Of a DNA stretch of 64,000 bases, positions 1-10,774 are shown piece by piece; positions within the stretch are counted from its first letter, which is position 1, and each line of letters starts with the position of its first letter. Origin of the DNA: Diploptera punctata (taxonomy: Eukaryota > Arthropoda > Insecta > Blattodea > Blaberidae); contig JASPKZ010003438.1 in NCBI GenBank assembly GCA_030220185.1, positions 744,001 to 808,000 of the forward strand, written 5' to 3'. Position numbers and translations under genes: made by a program. The notes beneath the pieces are model-generated. The model saw nothing but the letters and a program-made list of their open reading frames with translations, did no database searches and had not been told where the DNA came from.

Positions 1-150
1 ATTACAAAGTCCTTCAAAAGTACACCAGATGGCAGTTTAGAAAATTACTGGCACAATAAAAAAAATGAGTCATGAAAACAGCTGAAGATGGGAATGAAAT
101 GTTTCCTGATACTGCAGTTCTGTGTTTAAAAAAAAAAGGAATAATTCACG
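1..150 (+). mobile_element. Penelope-like element 3' fragment, cut by window edge
   Basis: The first 145 bases match the 3' end of the PLE copies at 11302-11570 and 29380-29540: the tail of the C-terminal frame, then a conserved non-coding end reading CTGAAGATGGGAA...TTTCC.GATACTGCAG. This end has the layout of a degenerate hammerhead ribozyme. The 5' part lies outside the window. It is decayed, with stops in frame. Confidence 0.6.
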
Positions 151-892
151 ATTCATTTGATTCTTTATAATTTTTATTTTGTTTGCAGGTACCAGAAGAT
201 ACATACTTAGACTTAAAAACTACACTGTTGACATTTTTCCTGATTTACATAACGAAGTGAGAAGAATATGTTTTATCTTCAGTAATGTTTCACAGTGAAT
301 ATGCAGATATCTATTTGTTTGTGAATTAGTTTCAATGGTTTATTAAGTGTTAATGTATTGCAATTATTTTATATAAACAATAAACATTCTACCTAGAATT
401 AAGATTTTTTGCGTCTTCCTGACTTAACAAGAAGAAAAACAATAATAAAAGCCTTTTATTGTATAACACTTTAAACTAACATACATCAAGTTTTAAAAAA
501 AAATGTTTGTATTTAACTCTAAGTCATTACCTACTTAACTTTATATTGTCATAAAATGGCAATGTAAACTTATAACATCATTTAAGATTTTCAACTTTTT
601 ATTTTAGATTTATCATTTGACATATTTTGATAAATAAAGTATATTTATACATGGTCATTCCATTGTTAATGTTGTATTTCACTTACATTTTTCATCCCTA
701 ACCAGTAGCATAGCATGGGTTTTTCTGCAATCTCCCCAAGAATAACTTTTCATAGCATAGTAATGAAAAAAAGTGTTTTCAATAAGAATTCCATTATGTT
801 GAAGAATTGGAAATCTCTCACCTCATTAAAATATGAGATGGTAAGTTATTTTTATTAATATTAAGAGGATATAAGAAAATATATTAAATGTA
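151..892. other. No gene seen
   Basis: AT-rich DNA with many short A or T runs and stops in all frames. I recognise no coding region, RNA or repeat here. Confidence 0.5.
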
Positions 893-941
893 CAAATTAA
901 TGAGTCATTTTTACATCTTAGCTCATAGTTTTTCTTAACAC

Positions 942-1457
942 TTTGAGTCTGGCAGTGGTACTAGTACCATGGCGTTTAAATGACACTGAAGCCGGAGAAA
1001 ATTAATTCCCTCGGCATGTCTGTGCCGGCAGATGTACAGGGGTGTATTCTGAACCAGAAAAACACCCCTGTAAATCTGCCAGCACAGGCATGCGAAGGGA
1101 TTTAATTTTCTCTGGCTTCAGTGTCATTTAAATGCTGTGGTACTACACTGCAGCCACTGATTCTCCGGCCTTAACGTTTTCATGACAGTGTTGCCGATAT
1201 GGATATTAAGTGGGAGTGGTCGCTTTATGTATGTGATTAGCAGACCTACAGCTGACATCATCTCAGCAACTTCAAACCTTACTAGTGTGCTACAGTTGCA
1301 TCAAGAGCAGTGACTGGTTGTGGCAAATGTTCACTCTCACTACAACCATTTTCTTATTGGCAGTAGAGGGCGAGTTCTCCCTTTATCCCTTGTACAGCCT
1401 AAACTTCAGAGCCGGAGAATTGGCGGCTCGGGTATAGTACCACTGCAGGACTCAAAA
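942..1457. mobile_element. hAT-like non-autonomous element with central palindrome
   Basis: About 516 bp with inverted ends (left TTTGAGTCTGGCAGTGGTAC; the right end, inverted, reads TTTTGAGTCCTGCAGTGGTAC). It interrupts a PLE end whose sequence resumes at about 1461. The flanks cttaacac (934-941) and gttaaaca (1460-1467) look like an imperfect 8-bp target duplication, the size made by hAT transposases. Inside is a strong palindrome with 80-bp arms at 964-1043 and 1063-1143. No transposase is encoded; the 78-codon frame across it has no recognisable content. Confidence 0.55.
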
Positions 1458-1957
1458 GTGTTAAACATGGGAACTGCAGTTTTTCAAGAGAACCATCTCT
1501 CTCATTTTCAACCGACATTACGACTACTGGATTTTCGTTGGAGTTTCCCTCAATAACATTGCCATCTGATGTTGATTTGATGAACTTAGAGATCAGGTCC
1601 CATTCTACAGGAATTTTGAAATTCATGGATCTAAATTTGTTCTTCTGAATATATATCTTCTCCCAATTCTAAAGGTTTTTCCAAATATTTTAAAAGTGGG
1701 CCTCTTTTTTTCAATGTTATGACTCTCCAACAAACTAAGTGCTGCAATAGCTGATTTTTAAATTTCACCATTTTTAATATTTCTAAAGTGTTCCTTTGTG
1801 CGAGTGTCCAAATTCCTTTTTGTTTTTCCTATGTACACTTTATTGCTGCCTCTACAACTAATTTGATAAATTCCAGATTTTTTACTATCTGGGGTGTTCA
1901 ATTTCTCAAGTTATGTAGGTAGGAAATAACACTATGAGGTTTATTTTAATTTACGTT

Positions 1958-2040
1958 GAGTTGTTTTTGATTCACCTCATACTTCTTAACTCGAGTCTGT
2001 GAAGGAGTTAAGAAGTATGAGGTGAGTCAAAAATAACTCA
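1958..2040. repeat. Short perfect-armed hairpin inside PLE
   Basis: Arms of about 35 bp read gagttgtttttgattcacctc and its complement around a 15-base loop. The arm motif CCTCATACTTCTTAAC is the one found at the ends of other PLE hairpins in the window. Unlike those, its centre has no hammerhead core, so it may be an internally deleted copy. Confidence 0.6.
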
Positions 2041-2285
2041 AATGTTCAATTTCTTATTGGTTATTAATAGATTACTAAGGCTAAATTTATTTATCGGTAC
2101 CAATGTAATATTGAATTTTTTTTTTAATGTTTAAATTTTGTTACGTATTTCAGGATAAGTAATTTTCTTAAATTGTTTTCCTTTCTTTGAATCAGATTGC
2201 AGAGTGGTGTATTCTTTTAATCTTTTTTGTTGTCTGTTTAATTTATTTATAATTATTTCCTTTCCAAAACCATTTAAATTAGCTA

Positions 2286-2640
2286 TAAGAATCAAATGAA
2301 TCGTGAATTCTTCTTACCTCATACTTCTATGTTTTTTTTAAACACTGCACCGCAGTATCAGGGAACAATCTTCACCATCGTCAGCTGTTTCTTTTGCCAG
2401 TAATTATCCAAACTGCCATCTGGTGTTGTTTTGAAGGAGTAATTTTCTAAACTGCCATTACTCCTTCAAAAGAACACCAGATGGCAGCCTGGCTAATTAC
2501 CGGCAAAAGAAAAAATTGAGTCGTGAAAACAGCTGATGATGGTGAAGATTGTTCGCCGATACTGCGGTGCTGTGTTTAAAACAAACATAGAAGTATGAGG
2601 TAAGAAGAATTCACAATTCATTTGATCCTTATTAATAAAA
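2286..2640. mobile_element. PLE-end hairpin with degenerate hammerhead
   Basis: An inverted repeat with arms of about 150 bp, from gaattcttcttacctcatac to gtatgaggtaagaagaattc. Each arm is a PLE 3' end. The plus arm at about 2535-2580 reads CTGATGA, a stem-loop TGGTGAA...GTTCGCC, then GATACTGCGGTG. That is a hammerhead layout, but GATA replaces the invariant GAAA. It lies nested in the larger foldback. Confidence 0.55.
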
Positions 2641-3175
2641 CCTCATGTTAAAATTCCCAAATTTATTATATTAAATTAGCTATATTCAAAATGTTCATTT
2701 TGCACAAAGGAACACTTTAGAAATATTAAAAAAGGTGAAATTGTAAAATCAGCTATTGCAGCACATAATTTGTTTGGAGAGTCATAAATTTGAAAAAGAG
2801 GTCTGACTTTAAAACATTTGGAAAAACCTTTAGAATTGACAATTTGGGATAAGAGATATATTCAGAAGAACAAATTTAGATCCATGAATTTCGAAATTCC
2901 TGATGAATAGGACCTGATCTAAGTTCATCAAATCAACACCAGATGGCAACATTATTGAGGAAGATTCCAACGAAAATCCAGGAGTCATAATGTCAGTTGA
3001 AAATGAGAGAGAGATGGTTCTCTTGAAAACTGCAGTTCCCGTGTTTAAAAAAACAAACTATGAGGTAAGATGTAAAAATGACTCATTAATTTGTGAATTA
3101 AGAACCTCATAATGTTATTTCCCATATTTAACTGTGAATATTAAATGTAATATCATTAGAGGAAATGATTCATGA

Positions 3176-3330
3176 TCAATAGAGATCAATGGATTAAACA
3201 CCTAGAAGAATTCTTGATTATAAACCTGAAGGAAGGAGAGATTTGGGAAGACCAGGGAAATGTTCGTTGAAGAGTATGTGAAGCTGGAACAGCTTATTAG
3301 GGTAATCCCTGATTGAAGAAGAAGATTACA
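3176..3330 (+). mobile_element. LINE 3' fragment
   Basis: Decayed codons on the plus strand resemble the end of insect non-LTR ORF2 proteins: a WIKHL stretch, then RILDYKPEGRRDLGRP-like residues, then an acidic and basic tail. Frameshifts occur. Only the last 50 or so codons remain, as expected for a 5'-truncated copy. Confidence 0.5.
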
Positions 3331-3616
3331 TTTTAAAGAATGTTTTAAAGATGTTTACATCATCAGCTAATTCAAACTGTTAGAAATGACCTATTGATTC
3401 CAGCTCTTCTCATGCTACCTAAAGTGTGTGAGATCTTAAAAAGTGATTGACAGCGGGCAATTATGCACATGAAGGGGCTCACCTTACTGTTGACCAATCA
3501 CAATCCATGTTTGTCACATGAATTTGGGGATCCACAGCCCTGTGTTAACACAATTCCTCCGATATTCTTGCAGTGCATTGTGTGAAACATTTTATTTGAA
3601 GAGAATTTTTTATTTA

Positions 3617-3795
3617 AGTAGAATTTAATCACTCGCCTCATATTTTTCTTCTTGTTTTAATTTAAACTAGTTTCGGAACTTTCGATTTCAGCTCCATTGT
3701 CAGTATCTCTGCGACCATTGTTCTGTCCTAAAGTTCCAAAACTAATTTAAAATAAAAGAAGAAGAAAAATATGAGGTGAGTGATTAAATTCTACC
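3617..3795. mobile_element. PLE-type hairpin with hammerhead-like remnant
   Basis: Arms of about 75 bp run from tagaatttaatcactcgcctc to gaggtgagtgattaaattcta. The minus strand of the left arm reads CTGACAATGGAGC, later a stem half ending TTCC, then GAAACTAGTT. This is the order of a hammerhead core, but CUGACAA replaces CUGANGA. The right arm has lost part of the core. Confidence 0.5.
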
Positions 3796-3845
3796 TGAAT
3801 GAATATAGCTCATAGTGTGAATTCCTAAAATAAGTAAGAAAAATA

Positions 3846-4070
3846 TATGCCTGAATCAGGATTCAAACCCAATGTCTCTGGTTCTGTACATCAGCGCTCT
3901 AAATCACTGCATACCCATATCATTTGTCTCCTTTATATATGAACTCCTGTCTGCCGAGGCTATGAACTTTTCGTTCTGCATGTCATCTAGCTGCTTAACA
4001 AGAAGACAGGTGCTAGCATGCCTGTTACCTGATTAAGGGGCCTGGGTTCAATACCCAGCAGAGTTAAAAA
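3846..4070 (-). mobile_element. tRNA-derived SINE fragments
   Basis: On the minus strand, 3846-3930 contains a box B-like GGTTTGAATCC and a tRNA-like tail. It is the same family as the modules at the ends of the palindrome at 55965-56610. Next to it (4010-4070, plus strand) is a second tRNA-like piece with GGGTTCAATACCC, shared with the copy near 39170-39340. Confidence 0.5.
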
Positions 4071-4379
4071 TTCTTATCCTTAAATTAAAATTGCACAATT
4101 TTCAATCTCAAGCCCAGGAGAGATGGTGGTGTACAATTTTTAATTGCTAGATTGTGCATCCATGTTCATCTTAAAATAGCTCATTATTTAAACTCTCAGA
4201 AGCAAATTCTGGATGGACCCTAACATTACGACTCTGGATCTCAAAATAAGGACCAAGATTGGATGTTGGAATGTTAATATGAGTGAACTATCCTGCCTTG
4301 TTCCGATGGTAAGAATACAGAGTATATAGAGGCGCGGATGTTGCATGGAAACAAACTTTTATCACAGAAGGTATACTCG

Positions 4380-4936
4380 GACCAACACATCTGTGCCCCT
4401 ATAACACTGGCATCGTTCTTAGAAAATTACACGTCTAAACTCGCACCATTTCACCATACCTCGTCAAACACCAGCCACAGTAACTTACCGAGTAGGGATG
4501 TTGCCAAACTTCTCCCAGTGCCATGGCTCTTGAATATTGAAAAATTCAAGGTTGCAGTCGAGTTGACAACACTGAGTGCAAGAGAGAGATAGGAATGCAG
4601 GGAGGGAATTGATTTGCTGAGGTAGAAAAGGAAGTAGGCTTTAGTTTGCATCTCTTAACCCATTTGATTCAGGTTTAAATGTTTAATGCATTTCCCCAGA
4701 AACCGAATTTAAGTCACCATAAATGATATGGCTTAATTTCAATCATTCAAAACAAACAAAAGATAACGGTATTTCATATCACAATAAGGGTGAAGGCAAA
4801 AACACTTTACTATTCATAAATGTTAACGAAAGGTTACCCTACTAAGGGATGTACAAAATATATAACAGGCAGAGTTAGGCGAGTGTACCTCGTCTTCTGA
4901 TGTGAATGGGTTAAGGGGGCACAGATCCATTGGACA
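4380..4936. mobile_element. MITE with CCAAC...TCTGTGCCCC inverted ends
   Basis: The left end reads CCAACACATCTGTGCCCCTA and the right end, inverted, CCAATGGATCTGTGCCCCC. The segment 4383-4665 recurs inverted at 41660-41945, where the same ends are present. A non-coding DNA element mobilised in trans is the simplest reading. The ORFs across it (84 and 66 codons) lie on opposite strands and match nothing I know. The stretch 4670-4900 is absent from the second copy and may be a later insertion. Confidence 0.55.
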
Positions 4937-6774
4937 GACAATAAAAAGATGGAATGAGATCAAGGAACTGACCAAGAATAGAGGGTCAGATGGAGAAGTT
5001 TCCTGTGTGTTCCACACAGGGATGATGGGAACTTTGATTGAAATTGTGAACCAGATTCCTGCATTAAATTGCAAATCTCTCCACAATACTCATGTTGAAA
5101 AGGCATGTGGTACTGTTAATAGAGATTTGTCCATCGGATGGCGACATGAAGCCTGGAGGCCCCTTGGTGCTTTTCAACAGGAGTAGGCTACATGTCAGCA
5201 CCAGATTTCACCTCCTCCCCCCCATCTCTTCTCGTACAACACACTGTATACTACATAAACATACACTCATCCTACTCTTCTTTATACACAATACAAGAAT
5301 ACATCATGTGTGTAAAGTGATCTGCCGAAGTGATACACAAATTGGAAATACAATAAAACTTGTTCAAAGCGGAATCGCATGTGACCAATTTTATTTTCCA
5401 CATTAAACAACATTCCCATTATAAAAAAAAAAGCAATCTTAGATTACAGAGCACCACATTTGTCTTTTTATGTACCTTGGATTAATTGTAGTTCTGCTGC
5501 TGTTGGAAAGTGAAGTATAGAATGTATGAGCGACTTCATTGGTAACGCGCAAAAAAAATAGTCCCGTTATGTCAGCGTTAAAAATGTCTCTTAGACGTAT
5601 TTTGAAATTAAAATACGCATTTTTGGTTTCCACTCACTAACTATACTTTTGTTTCATTACCCGCAAATTTCATTCCACACTACATTGTGTCATCTTTTAA
5701 AACGCTCTGTAACTAACCTGAAGATGCCTTGAAATAGTTATTCCCAAGGGATATAGCAGCAGGTAGAGAGAGAGCTTGACTATGGAGATCGGTCCAGAAA
5801 TTTGGAGATTTTTTTATTGCAGATTTTTTTTTCTTTTTTTGCTCTTCATTTGACCATTTCCTTGCATATATTCATTCCTTATTTTTTCTTTGTGTTTTAA
5901 AATCTAATAAACATTCAAATTTATCATTATTTCGTGTACTGAGAGTTTGTTTTTCTTTATCTTCAATCACTTTCACTTTTTTATTTAATGACAATGATAC
6001 ATACGATTTAGCTATCTTTATTCCGTAAATCCAGAACGCTACCTGTAAAAGATATGTACACAATCGATCTCAGATCTTAAACTAATTTAAGATTTTACAG
6101 TGCACTGGTTATTTGTAAGACATGTGTCACACGCCAAATATTTGTTAAACAAACCTGTATTTCCCAAAACAGGTGTGCAGAGAGGCCGAAAGAAAATTCC
6201 AGATACTGGTAGAAACTCTACTTCTACCGGCGACTGGAATCATGAGTCATCACTTATTGTTAATTCGCCTAACCGGAATTCAATGAAGTGGAAATTAATT
6301 TATTTCTTTCTCTATCTTTCCGCTTTATAGACATTTTTTCATGAATTGTATAGAAATATCCTTCTGTTTCCACATTGGACAGATTCCGTTTTATACAAAA
6401 TAAATACACGTAAAATTACTATTATTTTTCCAGGACCAATAAATTTGTTAACAAATTTGGACATATTTCTGCATTATTCACGTTTGGGATTAAACAAGTT
6501 TTACTGTAGAACGCATTAACGCCATCTATCTGCCCAGCATGGAACCCAAAGCACATAAAATAAGGGGTTCTCATTTCAGACTTGAGTTCTACATGCTATA
6601 CATGTATGACAGTACTTACAGCTTTACTTCTCATATGAAAGAAGTCACACTCAGAATCTTTAAACTCTTAAAAATCCGTTGACAGCAAAATTTTAACCTC
6701 CAAATCTCAGAATGGAGATGAGCCATGGTAACTGCTAACTCTTAGGGACTAACAAAAATCTCAGTAGTTTGAAA
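4937..6774. other. No gene recognised
   Basis: Mostly AT-rich unique-looking DNA. The part at 5087-5215 is less AT-rich and has a 104-codon frame, but I see no domain and suspect an old repeat. No splice-consistent exon chain was found. Confidence 0.4.
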
Positions 6775-6890
6775 TATATAGTGTTTCAATTCTCATGCAC
6801 TATAAGAACTAAAAAGTATTTGAAAATATAATTAATTTGCATATATAATTTTGTTCACTCCTATATTAATAATTATGTTTAATTTTTATA
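6775..6890. repeat. Left 116-bp direct repeat flanking mariner-like element
   Basis: These 116 bases recur at 8772-8887 with two mismatches by eye. They abut the terminal inverted repeats of the element at 6891-8771 exactly on both sides. Both copies begin tatata and end tttttata. Confidence 0.85.
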
Positions 6891-7080
6891 CAGGGCTATT
6901 CAGAAAGAAGGAACAGACTTCAAACATTTATTTCATCCAAACTACAAAAAAAACAGAAACACAATTCCAACGTTCCTGGAAGTTTCGATCACGGCAAGTG
7001 AAGATCCTATGTCAGTTATTGAACATGAAAGGATTTTTCTATGCCATATCTGTAAACAAAGTTTCTTCTTACATAAATTC

Positions 7081-8177
7081 TTCTTCTTCTTCTTCCTTCC
7101 AAGTATTAGGCCAAGGCCTGTTACGATCCTATAGAAAATTTTCCCTCCAGCGTTTCATAGGACGGCCCAGTGATCTTCGTCCTCTTGGTATATAATTATA
7201 AACAGCTTTGGGGATCCGATTTGAACTCATTCTTTCAAGATGGTGTTTCCAATTTAGTTGGTACTGTTTAATATATTCCAAAATTGGCGTAGTCTTCAAT
7301 TCTTTTAAGATATCGGTGTTCCTTTTCCGATCCCATCTGGTGTAACCCGCTGTTCTGCACATGAATCTCATTTCACAAGCCGTTATTCTGCTTTCATGTT
7401 GTTTTCTTAGTGTCCATGCTTCACTACCATAGGTCAACACTGGTCTAGCCAAAGTGTTATATAAACGTAATCTGGTGTTTTTTTGTACAAGGGATGGTTT
7501 CATAACTTGATTAATAATTCCTAAACTTTTATTATAACTAGTAACTTTTTCAGGGATATCCTTTTCATCCCAGATAGAGAGATAATATCCAAGATATTTA
7601 AATTGATTAGATCTCTCTAAAATTTTATTCTGGAGACAGATTTTACTTTGTATGGGGTCCTTCCCATGAAATGCCATAATTTTAGTTTTGTTAATTGATA
7701 TTTCCATATTAAATTTGGCACCTATTTTTTGTAAATTATAAATTGATCGTTGCAAATCATTTTCGGAAAGTGCCAGAAGAGCTAAATCGTCTGCAAAAAG
7801 AATAGCATCGAGTTTGAGGTTCCTATTGATGGGTATATATCCTCGTTGTTGTTTTCCTCCATTCATTTATTAATTTATTCATGTATATAATGAAAAGCAC
7901 CGGTGAAAGTCCACATCCCTGTCTTACTCCAGTGTTGATCTTTTCCCAAGAAGATAATTTGCCATCTTGTTTAACAGAGATTTCATTATCTTTATAGATG
8001 TTGAAGATATTAGTAATATATTGTTGTGGAACGTTATCATCAGCTAAAATTTGTAGTAATATATTTCTGTCTACTTTGTCAAAAGCCTTTATGAAGTCAA
8101 CGAAGGCGATATGAGTTTCTATATTGAATTCCTTGTGCTTTTCTAATAGTAGTTTTAGAGTAAAGAATCCATCTGTA
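7081..8177 (-). mobile_element. Non-LTR retrotransposon ORF2 fragment (reverse transcriptase)
   Basis: Reading down from about 8110, the frame contains FVDFIKAFD (reverse transcriptase block with KAFD), then VRQGCGLSP, then FADDLALLALSE, the catalytic YADD-type box. The 245-codon frame 7866-7129 continues with the thumb (SINKTKIMAF, FKYLGYYLS) and ends in RRSLGRPMKRWRENF. Stops separate the blocks upstream of 7866, so the copy is dead. The left end has a TTC-rich tail. It is not the same subfamily as the RTE-like copies at 16092, 26179 and 60774. Confidence 0.8.
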
Positions 8178-8300
8178 CATAAATTAATGAGTCATTTTTA
8201 CATCTTATCACATATTTCACGTTTCTTTAAACACGGGAACTTGTTTTCAAGAGAAACATCTCTCTCATTTTCAACCGACATTATGACTGATTATTTCAAC
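8178..8300 (-). mobile_element. PLE 3'-end fragment
   Basis: Matches the PLE terminal block at 893-935 joined to 1465-1530: AATGAGTCATTTTTACATCTT, then ACACGGGAAC, then TCAAGAGAA..CATCTCTCTC. It is a short solo end lying between the LINE fragment and the transposase remnant. Confidence 0.6.
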
Positions 8301-8305
8301 TTGAA

Positions 8306-8690
8306 GGTGCTTTTATCTTTATGCAAGATGGTGCCCTTCCTCGTTTCTCTAACCGTGTCCGTTACCTGAATAACACCATTCCAGGACGTTGGATTGGAAG
8401 AGGAAGAGCAGGTCAACTTCATTGCCGGTGGCCTCCCAAATCACCAGACCTAATCCCATGTGATTTTTATCTGTGGGGTTACATAAAAGACCGTATTTTT
8501 ATCCCCCCTATGCCTGACACTCTTGAAAATCTGTGACATCGAATTGTTGAAGCTGTGAATTCGATGACTAGAGACCAATTGATTCGTGTGTGGCAAGAAA
8601 TGAGCCACTGTTTTGGTAATTGTCGTGTAACACACGGTGCTCATACTGAATGCATAAAATAGTGAAATTTGAACTTTTCTCTTTCCAGCT
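8306..8690 (+). pseudogene. Mariner-like transposase C-terminal remnant
   Basis: The frame 8321-8536 encodes QDGALPRF, then PGRWIGRGR, then WPPKSPDLIPCDFYLWGYIK. The aspartates in QDGA and SPDL/PCDF match the second and third acidic positions of IS630-Tc1-mariner DDE transposases. A stop ends the frame after DTLENL, but similar codons continue to about 8620 (IVEAVNSMTRDQL). The N-terminal DNA-binding part and the first aspartate are missing. Small indels lie between GRGR and WPPK. Confidence 0.75.
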
Positions 8691-8771
8691 ATGTTGGAAT
8701 TGTGTTTCTATTGTTTGTAGTTTGGAAGAAATGAATGTTTGAAGTCTGTTCCTTCTTTCTGAACAGCCCTG

Positions 8772-8887
8772 TATATAGTGTTTCAATTCTCATACACTGT
8801 AAGAACTAAAAAGTATTTGAAAATATAATTAATTTGCATATATAATTTTGTTCACTCCTATATTAATAATTATGTTTAATTTTTATA
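8772..8887. repeat. Right 116-bp direct repeat flanking mariner-like element
   Basis: Second copy of the 6775-6890 sequence, starting at the base after the right inverted terminal repeat. It has the same length and two substitutions. Confidence 0.85.
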
Positions 8888-9059
8888 TTTCTGTGAATTA
8901 ATATCTTGGTTTGAAGAGATCAATTGTTTGATAGCAAGGGAATGCTGATAAAACTGCAATTGTTTATTGTTGTCTAAATTATTGGCAGCATTTTAAATAA
9001 CAGCATTTTATTAGTATTAAAAAATTATTAATGCAATAAATTCACACAAATTGAAGTCA

Positions 9060-9600
9060 ATACAAATTAAATAGAGCTACAAATTGATTCAACAACTCCA
9101 AAAACTACAGAAAAGAATTCAATTGCAATGGATACCTGCACAATGTGGAATTGCTGGAAATGAGACTGCTGATTTTCTTGCCAAAAAAAGGGCTCCAATC
9201 TAATTCAGAATACTACTAAAAGCTTACCTTTCACATCCATAAAAAGAATAATTAAAAACAAATATAAAATCAAATAAAACCAAGACCTATGTAATAAAGC
9301 CAAAGACAAAAAATGGAATATTTTAGTAAAGAAGCCAGATATTAATCCAGAAATTCCACGTAAAACTACAGTAGCAAAATTTGGACTGCTTACAGAACAT
9401 GACTATTTGGCCAAACATTTATATAAAATAGGGATCTACACGAATCCAAATTGTTCTCTATGCAACGAAGATGAAGAAATGAACGAAGAACATCTACAAA
9501 CATGTTAAGTATTACCTGTTGGATCCACCATAGAGAAATATTGGAGAGCAAGAATGCTAATGGCTTCGTTGCCAAGGCCCAGCATTTGTAAACAACAACA
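9060..9600 (+). pseudogene. LINE RNase H domain remnant
   Basis: Plus-strand codons from about 9115 read IQLQWIPAQCGIAGNE, then TADFLAKKG. This is the RNase H motif of I/Jockey-type retrotransposons, whose usual form is WIPAHCGI.GNE.AD.LAK. Further on come KFGLLTEHDYLAKHLYKIG and CSLCNEDEEMNEEHL, the cysteine-rich tail (C..C....E..EH....C). Stops interrupt it near 9200 and 9275. It ends close to 9595 at ATGGCTTCGTTGCCAAGGCC. Confidence 0.75.
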
Positions 9601-9603
9601 TTA

Positions 9604-9920
9604 ATACTTACTTACTGACTGGCACTATCGAACCCACTATCCTGAGCTAATGCTTTCGGGTTCCCTGAAATAGTCCCCGTCCGGAGAACCGAATGGGGGA
9701 CTATTTGACCTCCGGAAAATTTTACCCCAGTTGAACCCATGTCCACATTTCTTGACGGTTTATTTTTACGGTGAAAGATCGTCACTCTTTCAACCAAGGT
9801 ACTTTTTTCATCTGGCTTATCACCTTCGACCAGTCCGGCATGGGTAACCCTATCGGCAGCAATGCTACCACCGGCGTAGCTCTCAGGATCATTTAAGCAC
9901 GCAAGCCACTCCACCACGAC
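9604..9920 (-). mobile_element. Retrotransposon-derived fragment
   Basis: The first 45 bases resemble the 3' end of the RTE-like LINEs (ACTTACTGACTGGCACTATC) with a deletion. The remaining 260 bases keep a 101-codon minus-strand frame (MVEWLACLND...GFDSASQ) and are clearly less AT-rich than the surroundings. I suspect untranslated LINE sequence. No known domain is seen. Confidence 0.35.
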
Positions 9921-10635
9921 AAGGTAAAGATACCATGGAGGATAAACATATTAATTACAAATATGATTAATTGTGATGTAGAAGAAGTGGCAAATGATGC
10001 AGTTCATTTTCTATTACCAGAAAGTCGAAAAATAGATATGAAAAAAAATTACTCAATAAAATTTTTAAGTAACATTTTTAAGTAAATTACTTTTCTTCCC
10101 TAGGGAAGTAAGTTGAGCATGTCATTGTCAATGGATACCAAGGCCTCTCTGGTAAATTCAATTAACTTCCCTAAAAACAGAATGATAATAATTATGCCAT
10201 TATTAGTACAGGAGTGAATAAAAGTATTCTATTACTCCAGAACAGAGATCTCAGAAATACACTATATATTTTAATGTTCTGCATGTGTACTGTTTATTTT
10301 TGACACTTGTAAATCAGTTTACATGAAAATAATTATTCATTTATTTTTATTTACACTGATGAACAAAATGACAATTACATATTTGATTTTGTTCCATTTA
10401 TGTCTATGAGGAGTTTCCATCAAAAAAAGGAAAACAACACTAGAATGTGAATTGTATTTCTAACCATTTACACATTGTTTACTGCTTAATCGTACTTGGG
10501 TGCTTGGGTCTGGGTTGTTGAATAGTCTCTAACAGGAGAATAGAACTGAAACAAACAAAAACAAGAAAGTTTGTTAACACCAAATAACTATATAACAATT
10601 TATTTTATTAATTTAAATAAAGAGTATAGAACATT
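9921..10635. other. No gene recognised
   Basis: AT-rich. A short open stretch at 9948-10085 (VEEVANDAVHFLLPESRKID) lacks splice-consistent neighbours and a recognisable family. Confidence 0.35.
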
Positions 10636-10639
10636 ACAT

Positions 10640-10740
10640 TTAAGAACAATTTTATCACCTCACCCCATACTCTGTCTTCTAACTAGACCAGTTTTGGAAC
10701 TTTATTGGTTCCATCTTCAGTGATTTTTCTTAAATTTAAT
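10640..10740 (-). mobile_element. Solo arm of PLE hammerhead hairpin, degenerate
   Basis: The minus strand reads CTGAAGA, a perfect stem TGGAAC...GTTCCA, then AAAACTGGTC. The order is that of a hammerhead, but the G of GAAA is changed. The following GGGTGAGGTGAT matches the outer arm of the hairpins at 42541 and 59010. The partner arm is absent. Confidence 0.5.
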
Positions 10741-10774
10741 ATATACCTCATAGTTAATATTAATCTTGTTAACT

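Larger units (their letters stand above)
893..3110. mobile_element. Large PLE foldback (inverted pair of PLE 3' halves)
   Basis: Two PLE 3' halves face each other. The left one reads on the minus strand (about 2285 down to 893), the right one on the plus strand (about 2641 to 3105). Both outer ends carry the same terminal block, AATGAGTCATTTTTACATCTT and its complement. The minus-strand half holds a linker, a decayed GIY-YIG endonuclease region (about 1700-1925) and a frame ending in SVENERDGSLEK (1399-1626). GIY-YIG is the C-terminal nuclease of Penelope elements. A hAT-like element (942-1457) and two smaller hairpins (1958-2040, 2286-2640) sit inside. Stops and indels show that no copy is functional. 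Confidence 0.65.
6891..8771 (+). mobile_element. Mariner/Tc1-superfamily element with nested insertions
   Basis: Terminal inverted repeats of about 85 bp (CAGGGCTATTCAGAAAGAAG on the left; CAGGGCTGTTCAGAAAGAAG on the right, inverted) bound a 1.88-kb element. Only the 3' part of its transposase survives (8306-8540). A LINE fragment (7081-8177, minus strand) and a PLE end (8178-8300) replace the rest. Mariner insertions normally duplicate TA. Here the ends are flanked by TATA and by a 116-bp direct repeat. Confidence 0.75.

Noticed and set aside
5092..5406. 104-codon ORF as a gene
   Set aside because: No domain. The sequence resembles repeat-like DNA and runs through a C-rich low-complexity stretch.
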